A DNA stretch of 64,000 nt from Saprospiraceae bacterium (GTDB lineage: Bacteria > Bacteroidota > Bacteroidia > Chitinophagales > Saprospiraceae), in NCBI GenBank assembly GCA_016722285.1, contig JADKGI010000006.1:194405-258404 (forward strand). Reading direction: 5' to 3'. How positions within the stretch are numbered: position 1 is the stretch's first letter; each line of letters begins with the position of its first letter. The notes under the pieces were generated by a model. It did no database searches, was not told where the DNA came from, and worked only from the letters and a program-made list of their open reading frames with translations. Both the position numbers and the translations under genes were made by a program. Positions 39,452 to 49,059 of the stretch are shown in pieces.

Positions 39452-40603
39452 TTGAACAAGAATAAGCTGGATCAAAAAATAGCCATTTTAGGCGGAGGCC
39501 AATTAGGTAAAATGCTCTTACAGGCAGGTAGCAGATTAGGCTTAAACTTGTCAGTCATGGATGCCGATAAAAGCTATCCTGCAGCTTTCATAAGTCCTTA
39601 TTTCATATGCGGGGATATTCGTGATTATGATGATGTTTTGAATTTTGGAATGAAAGCTGATATAATCACCATTGAAATTGAAAATGTCAATATAGAAGCT
39701 CTGGAAGAATTGGAGAAAAGAGGTAAAAAAGTTTTCCCACAACCAGAAATACTTAAAATAATTAAGGATAAAGGCAAGCAGAAAATGTTTTATGAGGGAA
39801 ATCATTTTCCTTCTTCTGACTTTGCACTATATAGTAATATTGAAGAAATTAAAAAGGATGTTGAGTCCGGTCTCGTCAAGATGCCTTTTGTACAAAAATT
39901 GCGTTCAGACGGTTATGATGGGAGAGGAGTGATGGTAGTGAAAAAAAGCGAAGATCTTGATCAATTATTTACTCAGGAGTGTGTTGTTGAAGATTTTGTT
40001 GATTTTGAGAAAGAAATTTCTGTAATTGTAGCTCGAAACCCATCCGGTGACATCACAGCTTTTGCCGCTGTAGAAATGCATTTTCATGCTACTGCAAATT
40101 TGGTTGAATTTTTATTTTGCCCGGCCAATATTAATAGTGATGTGGAAGAAAAAGCTGAAAAATTAGCTATGGAAATAGCGAGCACCTTTGGCATTATTGG
40201 TTTGCTTTCTGTGGAAATGTTTGTTGATAAATCTGGAAATATACTGGTAAATGAAGTGGCTCCCAGACCACACAATTCTGGTCATCATACTATTGAAGCG
40301 AGTTCAATTTCTCAATACGAGATGCATTTACGGGCGATTTTAGATTTACCTTTAGGTCGGCCTAATTCCATCAGGCCTGCTGTGGTGGTAAACTTATTGG
40401 GAGAAAACGGATACATTGGAAGCCCGATCTATGAAAACATAGAAAAATGCCTTGAAATTGATGGAATTTATCCACATATTTATGGTAAAAGGGAAACCCG
40501 GCCATTTAGAAAAATGGGACATGTAAATATATTGGGTGATAATCTGTCAGATACAATAGAAAAAGCGAAATTTGTTCAGAAAACCCTTAAAGTAAAAGCC
40601 TGA
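39452..40603 (+). CDS. purK: 5-(carboxyamino)imidazole ribonucleotide synthase
   Basis: ATP-grasp enzyme that carboxylates AIR to N5-CAIR in purine synthesis. The 383-residue protein shows the N-terminal IAILGGGQLGKMLLQAG, the central QKLRSDGYDGRGVMVVKK and VEDFVDFEKEISVIVARN, and the metal/ATP site VEMFVDKSGNILVNEVAPRPHNSGHHTIEA. The start is TTG 39452 (LNKNKLDQKIAILGGG); no ATG lies in frame before the first conserved block. purE begins one base after its stop (TGATATG), so the two are translationally coupled and act in sequence. Intact. Confidence 0.95.
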   Translation: MNKNKLDQKIAILGGGQLGKMLLQAGSRLGLNLSVMDADKSYPAAFISPYFICGDIRDYDDVLNFGMKADIITIEIENVNIEALEELEKRGKKVFPQPEILKIIKDKGKQKMFYEGNHFPSSDFALYSNIEEIKKDVESGLVKMPFVQKLRSDGYDGRGVMVVKKSEDLDQLFTQECVVEDFVDFEKEISVIVARNPSGDITAFAAVEMHFHATANLVEFLFCPANINSDVEEKAEKLAMEIASTFGIIGLLSVEMFVDKSGNILVNEVAPRPHNSGHHTIEASSISQYEMHLRAILDLPLGRPNSIRPAVVVNLLGENGYIGSPIYENIEKCLEIDGIYPHIYGKRETRPFRKMGHVNILGDNLSDTIEKAKFVQKTLKVKA

Positions 40604-40604
40604 T

Positions 40605-41105
40605 ATGAAAGCACCTTTAGTAAGTATAATAATGGGATCGGACACGGATCTGGCAATTATGAATCAGGCTGCTGAAATGCTTGAGTATTTTAATATTTCA
40701 TATGAAATAAATATTGTTTCAGCACATAGAACGCCTGAAAGGATGTTTGATTTTGCAAGTAATGCGCACCTTAGGGGTATAAAAGTAATCATTGCAGGAG
40801 CAGGAGGGGCGGCACATCTTCCGGGCATGGTGGCATCAATTTCACCTTTGCCAGTTATAGGTGTACCTGTAAAATCTTCAAATTCTATAGATGGCTGGGA
40901 TTCAGTACTTTCTATTCTCCAAATGCCTGGTGGTATTCCGGTGGCAACTGTCGCTTTAAATGGGGCTAAAAATGCAGGAATATTGGCAGCAACGATACTT
41001 GGGGTTGTTGACATCTCAATACAGGAGAAAATAATAGCTTATAAGAATCAACTTAAGCAGGAAGTGATTGCTAAAGCTGACAAAATAGGAAAGAAACTTA
41101 TTTGA
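40605..41105 (+). CDS. purE: N5-carboxyaminoimidazole ribonucleotide mutase
   Basis: Converts N5-CAIR, the PurK product, into CAIR. The 166-residue class I PurE shows the active-site IIMGSDTDLAIMNQAAEML, the substrate loop SAHRTPERMFDFA, GAGGAAHLPGMVASISPLPVIGVPV, and SILQMPGGIPVATVAL. One base separates it from purK. Normal length and intact. A 145-base gap separates it from trmD, which probably uses a separate promoter. Confidence 0.96.
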   Translation: MKAPLVSIIMGSDTDLAIMNQAAEMLEYFNISYEINIVSAHRTPERMFDFASNAHLRGIKVIIAGAGGAAHLPGMVASISPLPVIGVPVKSSNSIDGWDSVLSILQMPGGIPVATVALNGAKNAGILAATILGVVDISIQEKIIAYKNQLKQEVIAKADKIGKKLI

Positions 41106-41250
41106 AATGAGTAACAAACATTTTGGAAACGTACTGAAACTATTATTAGAGCGATTTCAATTTTATTTACATTATGATTATTGATTTCTTTATCTTTCAT
41201 CAAGCCTTTAAAAATCGAATATTTGTAGTTGAAAATTAATTCATATTTAT

Positions 41251-41926
41251 ATGCAAATTGATATTATCACTGTTCTCCCTGAATTGCTCAAAAAGTCCAT
41301 TTGAACATTCCATATTGAAAAGAGCTTCTGAAAGAGAATTACTGATAATCAATATTATAAATCTTCGCCATTATGGACTTGGTACTCATAAGCAAGTAGA
41401 TGATTATCAATACGGAGGTGGGGCAGGTATGGTAATGATGTGCGAACCATTAGACAATTGCATTTCTGACCTTAAATCCCACCATGAATATGATGAAATT
41501 ATTTTTTTGACTCCTGACGGAAATACTTTTGATCAGAAAATTGCCAATCGCCTGTCATGTCGCAATAAGTTGTTGCTTATATGTGGACATTATAAAGGTA
41601 TAGACCAGAGAATCAGAGATATGCACGTAACTTTGGAGATTTCGGTAGGTGATTATGTTCTGTCAGGCGGAGAGTTGGCAGCCGCTATTGTAACCGATGC
41701 AATTGGCAGACTAATCCCTGGTGTTTTGAATGACGAAACTAGTGCATTGACGGACTCATTTCAGGATAATTTGTTAGCTCCACCAGTATATACACGACCT
41801 TACGACTATAAAGGATTGAAAGTTCCGGAAGTACTATTATCAGGAAATGACAAATTTATTGAAGAGTGGAGATTTGACACATCCCTTAAAAATACTGAAA
41901 TTAAAAGACCTGATTTACTGGACTAA
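41251..41926 (+). CDS. trmD: tRNA (guanine-N1)-methyltransferase (one frameshift)
   Basis: Methylates G37 of tRNAs next to the anticodon using S-adenosylmethionine, preventing +1 slippage. Start ATG 41251 gives MQIDIITVLPELLK. An extra A in AAAAA 41290-41294 shifts the frame; four As restore LLKSPFEHSILKRASER. After that the SPOUT trefoil-knot motifs are intact: DDYQYGGGAGMVM, LLICGHYKGIDQRI, and ISVGDYVLSGGELAA. Corrected length is about 225 residues, normal for TrmD. As written, only a 17-codon peptide is read from the true start; an enzyme starting downstream would lack the first strand. Convergent with pyk. Confidence 0.92.
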
Positions 41927-41954
41927 ATGATATGTATTAATATTAGTGAAAATA

Positions 41955-43400
41955 TCATTCGATGACAGTAATTTTAAGCATATTTGTTCTGAATCTCTTA
42001 TGTAATGGCATACTTCCTGTGTTGATAACAATATCTCCGGTGTGCAATATACCTTCATCAACCAGTATCTGATTCAGATCTTCTATGGTTTCATCTGTAG
42101 TTGTAAATTTTGTATATAAGTGACAAGCTACCCCCCACACCAAGCTCAGAGTATTTAACATATGGGGCTTATCTGAAAAAATATGAATATCAGGCTTAGG
42201 TCTATATGAAGATATCTTAAATGCTGTATATCCGTTGACAGTCAGACCTAATATGGCTTTTGCATTGACTGTTTCTGCAAGACGTGGCGCATTAATACAA
42301 AGAGTATCTGACAGGTACGTTTCTGAATCAGGGTCAGGAGATGGTCGTTTTGCTGTAGAATGATAATGACCTTCAGTCTCTCCAATGATCCTGCGCATGG
42401 CTTCGACAACCAGCACGGGATGATCACCCACAGAAGTTTCACCGCTTAACATTACTGCATCTGTTCCATCCAATACAGCATTTGCCACATCAGTTACTTC
42501 AGCTCTGGTAGGCGATGGATTGGTGATCATACTCTCCATCATTTGAGTGGCTACAATCACCGGTTTTGCTTTTTGAATACATCTTGCAATAATCATTTTT
42601 TGGAGACCTGGCAATTTTTCGATTGGAATTTCAACACCCAAATCTCCTCTTGCAATCATAATAGCATCTGAAACTTTTATAATTTCTTTGATGTTGCGGA
42701 TAGCTTCAGGTTTTTCAATCTTTGCAACCACTTTTGCAAAATGTTTTTTTGCTTTTATTTTTTTCTGCAGATCTTTTACATCCTTTGCTTCCCTGACAAA
42801 TGAAAGTGCAATCCAATTAACTGGTTGAGTCATAACATAGTCCAGATCTTTCAGATCTTTTTCTGTAAGGGATGGCTGTGATACTTTAGTATCAGGTAAG
42901 TTCACACCTTTATTGGATGACAAAACACTACCAAACAGTACGATTAATTTTACTTCATTTATTTTGTTGGTGGATAATACTTCTAATACTATTTTGCCAT
43001 CATCTATCAGTACCTTCTCACCTATCTGCACATCGTTGGCAAAATGGTCATAACTCATATAGATTTTAGTCATTGTACCTACACATTCATCATTGACGAA
43101 AGTAAGGATATCACCTGGTTTTATTTGCAAAGCATTGTTTTCGATTTTACCTACCCTGAGCTTTGGTCCCTGAAGATCAGCCAGAATTCCTATATGAACG
43201 TTATACTTTTCATTTATTTCAAGAATATTATTTATCACTTGTTGATGTTCCGAATGAGCACCGTGAGAAAAATTCAGCCTGAAAACATTAACACCAGCCT
43301 GCACAAGCTCGAGCAAATTTTGTTTGGAACTTGATGCTGGCCCAACAGTAGCAAGAATTTTTGTTTTTTGGTGATTATTGACATGAATTAAAGGTGCCAT
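41955..43400 (-). CDS. pyk: pyruvate kinase
   Basis: Last step of glycolysis: phosphoenolpyruvate plus ADP to pyruvate plus ATP. The 481-residue protein shows KTKILATVGPASSSKQNL at the N-terminus, VFRLNFSHGAHSEH, the inserted B domain, LSFVREAKDVKDL, the catalytic lysine region VAKIEKPEAIRN, and the Mg site IMIARGDLGVEIP, with VIVATQMMESM following. It ends with the alpha/beta C-terminal domain (NTGSMPLHKRFRTN). Start ATG 43400. Intact, convergent with trmD, 28 bases apart with only a weak hairpin between. Confidence 0.96.
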   Translation of the reverse strand: MAPLIHVNNHQKTKILATVGPASSSKQNLLELVQAGVNVFRLNFSHGAHSEHQQVINNILEINEKYNVHIGILADLQGPKLRVGKIENNALQIKPGDILTFVNDECVGTMTKIYMSYDHFANDVQIGEKVLIDDGKIVLEVLSTNKINEVKLIVLFGSVLSSNKGVNLPDTKVSQPSLTEKDLKDLDYVMTQPVNWIALSFVREAKDVKDLQKKIKAKKHFAKVVAKIEKPEAIRNIKEIIKVSDAIMIARGDLGVEIPIEKLPGLQKMIIARCIQKAKPVIVATQMMESMITNPSPTRAEVTDVANAVLDGTDAVMLSGETSVGDHPVLVVEAMRRIIGETEGHYHSTAKRPSPDPDSETYLSDTLCINAPRLAETVNAKAILGLTVNGYTAFKISSYRPKPDIHIFSDKPHMLNTLSLVWGVACHLYTKFTTTDETIEDLNQILVDEGILHTGDIVINTGSMPLHKRFRTNMLKITVIE

Positions 43401-43647
43401 GACTCTGCTTTGATTTTAAGAAGGGCAAAGATAGTGTATTTTTACATTATAAAAATTGGGACTATTCTGATGATTTAATCTAAAGTGCATCAGTACAAAA
43501 AAGTTGAACAATATCCCCAAAACTTAATATGATAAAGTGAGGAGTTTGTCTGATATTCAGAAACGTTAATCGGATAATTCGCTAAAATAAGGAATTTATT
43601 AACAATTAATATTGTTAGTGGTTTTGTATTTATTAAAACTATATCTT

Positions 43648-44214
43648 ATGTTAAATTTTCTTATAAATGCTGATATCTATCTCAAAACATTTTGGTATAT
43701 TGCCATTCCTGTATCAATAATTTTTATAGTTCAAGCTATTTTAACATTTATCGGTATGGATCATACTGATGCAGATACTGATATGGATGGAGATATTGGA
43801 CACTTAGATAGCCCAATGGAGTTATTTACACTGAGAAATGTAATCAATTTTCTTTTAGGGTTCAGTTGGGGTGGAATTAGTTTTTACAATACAATTGAAA
43901 ATAAATTATTTCTCGTGTTTGCAGCTTGTTCAGTAGGAGTCATATTTGTTACGCTTTTCTTTTATATTATTCAACAAATCAAAAAACTGGAAGAGAATAA
44001 TACTTTTGATTTTCAGTCTGTTATTGGGAAAGAGGCCGATGTTTACCTCAGAATACCTGAAGCAGGAAAGGGGATAGGTAAAATCCAAATATCTCATAAG
44101 GGCACTCTTCATGAAATTGACGCCGTTTCTGAATCAGCAGCATTTGCAACAGGACAAAAGGTATTAATACTGGGTACTCTACCAGACCAGAAGGTTCTGG
44201 TGAAGATGGTCTGA
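43648..44214 (+). CDS. NfeD-like membrane protein (flotillin partner)
   Basis: A 188-residue protein with about three membrane helices (IPVSIIFIVQAILTFIG, LRNVINFLLGFSWGGI, LVFAACSVGVIFVTLFFYII) separated by an acidic DTDMDGDIGH stretch, then a C-terminal OB-fold (VIGKEADVYLRIPEAGKGIGKIQI..VLVKMV) as in NfeD1b-type proteins. Such genes are commonly paired with flotillin, which follows here after 106 bases on the same strand. I chose ATG 43648 (MLNFLINADIY) over the upstream TTG, because the added residues look like noncoding leader. It likely works with flotillin in membrane-domain organisation. Confidence 0.8.
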   Translation: MLNFLINADIYLKTFWYIAIPVSIIFIVQAILTFIGMDHTDADTDMDGDIGHLDSPMELFTLRNVINFLLGFSWGGISFYNTIENKLFLVFAACSVGVIFVTLFFYIIQQIKKLEENNTFDFQSVIGKEADVYLRIPEAGKGIGKIQISHKGTLHEIDAVSESAAFATGQKVLILGTLPDQKVLVKMV

Positions 44215-44320
44215 TCATGCAAGGTAATTATTCTAACAAGTGTAATGCACCTATTTCAAAAGTCTATTAAACTTTTAAACATTTATCAATATTATTATTA
44301 ATTAATCACAAACACATTTT

Positions 44321-45856
44321 ATGAATGAATTAAGTAGTTTTGGACCGATGCTCATTATTATTGTGGCAGCGTTCGTAATTATTATTATTACTCTCGCTCT
44401 GGTTTCCAGATATAAGAGATGTCCTTCAGATAAAATATTGGTTGTATTCGGGCGTACTGGAGGGACTTCCGCAAAATGTATTCATGGTGGGGGAGCATTT
44501 ATTGTGCCGGTTATACAGGATTATGCTTATCTGGATCTTAAGCCCATCTCAATTGAAGCCAACCTGACAAATGCTCTAAGCAAGCAAAATATCAGAGTAG
44601 ATGTACCTTGTCGTTTTACAATAGCGATTTCTACTGAACCAGACAGTATGAATAACGCTGCGGAGCGTTTATTAGGACTGAAACATGAACAGATTCAAGA
44701 GTTGTCTAAAGATATACTTTTCGGTCAACTTAGACTGGTAATTGCGACTATGTCGATTGAGGAAATCAATTCAGACAGGGATAAATTTCTTGAAAATATA
44801 TCCAAGAATGTAGATAATGAACTCAAAAAAATTGGTTTAAAGCTTATAAATGTTAATGTAACAGATATAAAGGATGAGTCAGGTTATATTGAAGCCTTAG
44901 GTAAGGAGGCTGCAGCAAAAGCGATTAACGAAGCTAAAATCAGTGTAGCCGAGCAAGAAAAAATAGGGGAGACCGGCAAGGCGATGGCAGATAGAGAAAG
45001 AGATATTTCTATAGCTGAGACACATAGAGACAGGGATGTTAAAATGGCAGTAACTCAGAAGGATAAGGAGGTATCTATAGCCGCAGCCAATAGGGATGAA
45101 TCTATCGGTAAAGCTGAGGCTGACAGAGATTCAAGGGTAAAAATGTCAGAAGCTAACGCTGTAGCTGTTAGGGGGGAAAATGAAGCAAAAATATCAATCG
45201 CAAATTCTGATGCCCAACGAAGAGAAAAAGAAGCCGAGGCACTTCGTATTGCTATTGCAGCTGAGAAGGTACAACAGGCAAAGGCTTTGGAGGAAGCTTA
45301 CTCAGCTGAGCAGAAAGCAGAAATGGCCAGAGCGGAACGTGAACGGTCAAGTCAAATGGCAAATGTGATAATACCAGCGGAGATAGCTAAGCAAAGAGCC
45401 ATTATTGAAGCGCAAGCCGATGCTGAACGAATAAGAGAAAATGCAAAAGGTGAAGCGGATGCTATTTTTGCCAAAATGGAAGCTGAAGCCAAGGGACTTT
45501 ATCAAATATTGACTAAACAGGCAGAAGGGTATGAAAAAGTGGTTCAGGCTGCAGGAGGTGACCCAAGTAAAGCATTCCAGTTATTATTAATAGAAAAATT
45601 ACCTGAATTGGTTCGTACACAGGTTGAAGCAGTTAAAAATATTAAGATAGATAAAATTACAGTTTGGGACAGTGGTTCAGGAACATCCGAAAACGGCAAT
45701 GGTGCCACAGCAAATTTTGTTTCAGGTATGATGAAAGCGGTTCCACCACTTAATGATCTGTTTAATATGGCCGGCTTAAATCTGCCTTCCTATCTGAAGG
45801 GTGCTGAAAATAAAACTGAAATAAATGATCCTGAAAATAAAATTTCTGAAAAATAA
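44321..45856 (+). CDS. flotillin-family SPFH protein
   Basis: A 511-residue inner-membrane scaffold. The N-terminal hairpin/TM (MLIIIVAAFVIIIITLALV) is followed by the SPFH/band-7 domain (about residues 30-210, RTGGTSAKCIHGGGAFIVPV). A long Ala/Glu-rich coiled-coil flotillin region follows (about 210-410, with repeated KEVSIAAANRDES, AEQKAEMARAERERSSQ, AIIEAQADAERIRENAKGEA), then a C-terminal oligomerisation segment. It forms large oligomers at membrane microdomains. The upstream NfeD-like gene is its usual partner. Intact, followed by a bidirectional terminator. Confidence 0.92.
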   Translation: MNELSSFGPMLIIIVAAFVIIIITLALVSRYKRCPSDKILVVFGRTGGTSAKCIHGGGAFIVPVIQDYAYLDLKPISIEANLTNALSKQNIRVDVPCRFTIAISTEPDSMNNAAERLLGLKHEQIQELSKDILFGQLRLVIATMSIEEINSDRDKFLENISKNVDNELKKIGLKLINVNVTDIKDESGYIEALGKEAAAKAINEAKISVAEQEKIGETGKAMADRERDISIAETHRDRDVKMAVTQKDKEVSIAAANRDESIGKAEADRDSRVKMSEANAVAVRGENEAKISIANSDAQRREKEAEALRIAIAAEKVQQAKALEEAYSAEQKAEMARAERERSSQMANVIIPAEIAKQRAIIEAQADAERIRENAKGEADAIFAKMEAEAKGLYQILTKQAEGYEKVVQAAGGDPSKAFQLLLIEKLPELVRTQVEAVKNIKIDKITVWDSGSGTSENGNGATANFVSGMMKAVPPLNDLFNMAGLNLPSYLKGAENKTEINDPENKISEK

Positions 45857-45876
45857 TTTACTGATTTAGTTGAAAT

Positions 45877-45921
45877 AATAAAGGGTTAGCATCATAATGA
45901 ATTGATGACTAACCCTTTATT
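45877..45921. terminator. bidirectional terminator between flotillin and thioredoxin-like genes
   Basis: Arms AATAAAGGGTTAG (45877-45889) and CTAACCCTTTATT (45909-45921) pair perfectly; inner bases CATCA/TGATG extend the stem. It serves both convergent genes. Confidence 0.85.
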
Positions 45922-45939
45922 AAATTACAGGAATTAAAC

Positions 45940-46485
45940 TTATTTTTTAATCATCTGCTCTACACCCGCAGTAAATTCTTCAACTGAAGAAGTATAGCCG
46001 GTTTTTCCTAAAGCTTCTATTGAATATTGGTTTAATTTTTCATCTTTTAAAAGATTAAAAACCCATACCGTTGGGTATCCACCAACTTGAAATGCTTGCT
46101 GAAGGCTCGCATTCTGTGCTTGTATATTTTGCGGTATTACTTTTCTTCTCGGGAAGTCAAGTTCCAGAAGTACTACATTTTTTTCTGCCCATTCTTTGAA
46201 AGCATCCTGACTGAATACACTGGCAGTAAGTCTCTTGCACCATCCACACCAATCACTTCCAGTAAAATTTGCCATAATAGGTTTTCCTGTTTTTTTCGAA
46301 ATAGTGTACGCCTCGTCCACACTTACCAACCAACCGGGATTTTCAGCAGTATATGTTTCAGCAACAGGATTACTCATATTATTAGCTGAATTTTGATCAG
46401 TTTGTGCATTGATTTGATTGCTTAGAAAAACAGAAATATATATACAAAATATAGCTAAGACTTTTGAAGACAGTTTAATACTCAT
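45940..46485 (-). CDS. exported thioredoxin-fold protein
   Basis: A 181-residue protein with a signal peptide (to about SNQINAQ, residue 27), then a thioredoxin fold of the DUF255/DsbD-gamma-like group. The redox motif is Cys-Gly-Trp-Cys in FTGSDWCGWCKRL, with the cis-proline region FQVGGYPTVWVFN. It would act as a periplasmic or outer-surface disulfide reductase/isomerase. Conserved use of similar proteins in Bacteroidota is for periplasmic thiol maintenance, but the specific partner is unknown. It stands apart from the peroxiredoxin gene because a terminator lies between them. Intact. Confidence 0.87.
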   Translation of the reverse strand: MSIKLSSKVLAIFCIYISVFLSNQINAQTDQNSANNMSNPVAETYTAENPGWLVSVDEAYTISKKTGKPIMANFTGSDWCGWCKRLTASVFSQDAFKEWAEKNVVLLELDFPRRKVIPQNIQAQNASLQQAFQVGGYPTVWVFNLLKDEKLNQYSIEALGKTGYTSSVEEFTAGVEQMIKK

Positions 46486-46576
46486 TTAATTTAAATTTAA
46501 TATCCAACAAAGATATGTTGATATTTTAAAATAATACGAAAATAAGAAAAATTTAACTAAAAAATGGATTTGAAAA

Positions 46577-46607
46577 TAAAAAAATCCCGGAACCAAAAGG
46601 CTCCGGG
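46577..46607 (-). terminator. terminator of the MBL-rhodanese/peroxiredoxin operon
   Basis: CCCGGAACC (46586-46594) pairs with GGCTCCGGG (46599-46607) with one mismatch. On the minus strand it is followed by a run of seven T (46579-46585 region). Confidence 0.8.
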
Positions 46608-46653
46608 CAAATCAAAACAACAATTCTTAACCCTCTAAATGTTATAAAGAAAA

Positions 46654-47337
46654 TTAATTCATAGGTAATGACTTGGTGCAGAAAAACCAATCACTGCATT
46701 TGACATCATCAGATTCCATTCTCTCTTTAGCTGTACCGCATGATCCTGCGGGAGGTACAATTACATCTTCACCCGGTCTCCAGTCGGCTGGAGTGGCTAT
46801 TGAATATTTATCCGCCGTTTGCATGGCTATAAGTGCTCTTTTTAATTCATCAAAATTTCTTCCCAGTGATAATGGATAGTAAATTATCGCTCTTATAATG
46901 CCCTTTGGATCAATGAAGAAAACCGCTCTGACTGCTTTTGTGCTGCTTTCTCCTGGTTGTATCATACCATATTTTTTTGCCACCTCCATTGTAATGTCCT
47001 CGATGAGCGGAAATTGGACTTCAATGTTTTTCATGTCTCTGAATTGTATCTTTTCTTTTATGGTCCTTAACCATGCTATATGGCTATACAAACCATCCAC
47101 TGAAAGTCCCACAAGGTTACAATTAAGGTCATTAAATTCTTTCTCCATTTTTGCAAAAGTCATAAATTCTGTAGTACACACAGGAGTGAAATCTGCCGGA
47201 TGGCTGAATAATATTACCCATTTGCCTTGATAGTCGTTAGGGAAATTAATATTTCCTTGAGTCGTAACAGCTTGGAATTCAGGAGCTTTCTCTCCAATTC
47301 TGGGCATTGAAACTATTGTTTGAACATTTGTTTCCAT
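46654..47337 (-). CDS. peroxiredoxin (1-Cys/Prx6-like group)
   Basis: Reduces peroxides with a cysteine thiol. The 227-residue protein has the peroxidatic Cys54 in HPADFTPVCTTEF, the Arg-containing VRAVFFIDPKGIIRAIIYYP, and the C-terminal cysteine segment DDVKCSDWFFCTKSL found in archaeal-type Prx6 enzymes. This suggests resolution by a C-terminal cysteine rather than a strict 1-Cys mechanism. It begins 22 bases after the MBL-rhodanese gene on the same strand. A C-terminal Cys pair and the neighbouring persulfide-handling gene support a thiol/sulfide oxidative-stress role. Intact. Confidence 0.92.
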   Translation of the reverse strand: METNVQTIVSMPRIGEKAPEFQAVTTQGNINFPNDYQGKWVILFSHPADFTPVCTTEFMTFAKMEKEFNDLNCNLVGLSVDGLYSHIAWLRTIKEKIQFRDMKNIEVQFPLIEDITMEVAKKYGMIQPGESSTKAVRAVFFIDPKGIIRAIIYYPLSLGRNFDELKRALIAMQTADKYSIATPADWRPGEDVIVPPAGSCGTAKERMESDDVKCSDWFFCTKSLPMN

Positions 47338-47359
47338 TGTTATATATTTTGTAGATTAA

Positions 47360-48784
47360 TTAAAGCATTGTTGTAGGACAAACGTAATCTGTAAGTTTGA
47401 ATTTGCCACTGTCTTTTATTTCCTTAAAACCACCATCAACATTTATGAAATTATCATAGCCCCTTGATCTGAGAATCGAAATAAAACTCATGGATCTGTA
47501 TCCTCCGGCACAGTGCACATAATACGTTTTTTTAGGATTAACCATTTTCATAGATTCATTGATGTAGTCCAGGGGTGTATTTTCAGCACCGATTATATGC
47601 TCAGAATCAAACTCACTTTTTCTCCTGACATCCAGAATATTTATCTCAGGATTTAATACTTCTGCTTCAGCAAACTCATGAGCACTTATATTATTCACTA
47701 TGTCCACACCTTTGCCGGATTTGATCCAGGCATCAATACCACCATCAAGAAATCCGATTGTATAATCATACCCTACTCGAGCCAATCTGGTGATAATTTC
47801 ATCTTCTCTCCCTTTCTCTGATACTATCAGAATTTCCTGTTTGATATCAGGGATCAGAGTACCTACCCAAACTGCAAAATTTCCATCGATGCCGATATTA
47901 ATAGAATTGGGGATATAAGCCTTGGCGAATTGATCTGAGCTTCTGGTATCAAGAATGAGCGCATGGGTTTCATTCGCTACAAGTTCAAATTCCCGGGGTG
48001 TTAATGCTTTTTGACCTCTTTCCAATACCTTATCTATACTTTCGTATCCTTGTATGTTCATAAGTACATTTTTGGGAAAGTACCCCGGTGGTGGCATCAA
48101 TCCATGCAGAACTTCACCAATGAAAATATCTTTTGTAATACCGGGGCGTAATGCATAATTAATTTTTTTCTGATTTCCTAAAGTATCTGAAGTCTCCCTG
48201 GACAAATTTTTTCCACAGGCACTACCTGCACCATGTGCCGGGTAAACTATCAAATCATCACCTAATGGAAGTATTTTGTTTTGAAGTGATTCATACAAAT
48301 GACCTGCTAATTTTTCTTCAGTCAATTCTGAAATAACATGTTGTGCCAGATCAGGCCGGCCTACATCACCAATAAAAAGTGTGTCTCCAGTGAAAATAGC
48401 TTTCTCTTTTCCGGTTTCGTCAATCAGTAAAAAGCAACTACTTTCCATTGTATGACCAGGCGTATGTAATACTTTAATTTTTACATCTCCCACATTGAAA
48501 ATTTCACCATCTTTAGCAACATACATTTCAAATCCGGTTTTTGCGGTAGTTGGACCATAAACAATAGTGGCCCCTGTTTTTTTGGCCAGATCTATGTGCC
48601 CCGAAACGAAGTCTGCATGGAAGTGGGTCTCAAAAACATATTTTATTTTCGAATGGTTTTTTTGAGCTTTTTCAATATATGGCTGAACTTCCCTTAGGGG
48701 ATCGATTACTACCGCTTCGCCTTTACTTTCTACATAATAAGCGCCCTGAGCAAGACAGCCTGTATAAATTTGTTCTACTTTCAT
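47360..48784 (-). CDS. MBL-fold persulfide dioxygenase-like protein with two rhodanese domains
   Basis: A 474-residue cytoplasmic protein. The N-terminal metallo-beta-lactamase fold resembles ETHE1-type persulfide dioxygenases: metal ligands in ETHFHADFVSGH, HTPGHTMESSCF, FTGDTLFIGDVGRPDLAQ and VYPAHGAGSACG. Two rhodanese-like domains follow (about 265-360 and 375-470). The second has the expected catalytic cysteine in YYVHCAGGYRSMSF; at the matching place the first reads ILIVSEKGREDE, without cysteine, so it is probably non-catalytic. The protein would oxidise or transfer sulfane sulfur (glutathione or other persulfide). It is the first gene of an operon with peroxiredoxin. Intact. Confidence 0.9.
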   Translation of the reverse strand: MKVEQIYTGCLAQGAYYVESKGEAVVIDPLREVQPYIEKAQKNHSKIKYVFETHFHADFVSGHIDLAKKTGATIVYGPTTAKTGFEMYVAKDGEIFNVGDVKIKVLHTPGHTMESSCFLLIDETGKEKAIFTGDTLFIGDVGRPDLAQHVISELTEEKLAGHLYESLQNKILPLGDDLIVYPAHGAGSACGKNLSRETSDTLGNQKKINYALRPGITKDIFIGEVLHGLMPPPGYFPKNVLMNIQGYESIDKVLERGQKALTPREFELVANETHALILDTRSSDQFAKAYIPNSINIGIDGNFAVWVGTLIPDIKQEILIVSEKGREDEIITRLARVGYDYTIGFLDGGIDAWIKSGKGVDIVNNISAHEFAEAEVLNPEINILDVRRKSEFDSEHIIGAENTPLDYINESMKMVNPKKTYYVHCAGGYRSMSFISILRSRGYDNFINVDGGFKEIKDSGKFKLTDYVCPTTML

Positions 48785-49059
48785 TAGATTAAAAATTATT
48801 TAATAATGATGAAATATTGCTTAATAAAACAAAAGTAAGCCAAATGCATTATTCAGAAAGTGACGAATGTTACATAAAAAGTTGGATAAATATTAAATGA
48901 AACAATAACTGGAAAAATTGTCCATTTTTACTCCATTGGTCAAATATCATCCTTGGACATTTATATTGCATCATATGCATTAATGTAAAAGATATCACAT
49001 TAACAGGTAATATGGCATGGATTTACTTCGATCACCAATGAGATAGAAATAATAAAATG

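Noticed and set aside
41926..41959. AATGATAT/ATATCATT inverted repeat between trmD and pyk
   Set aside because: Only 8 pairs, all A-T rich but one, with an 18-base loop; too weak to call a terminator.
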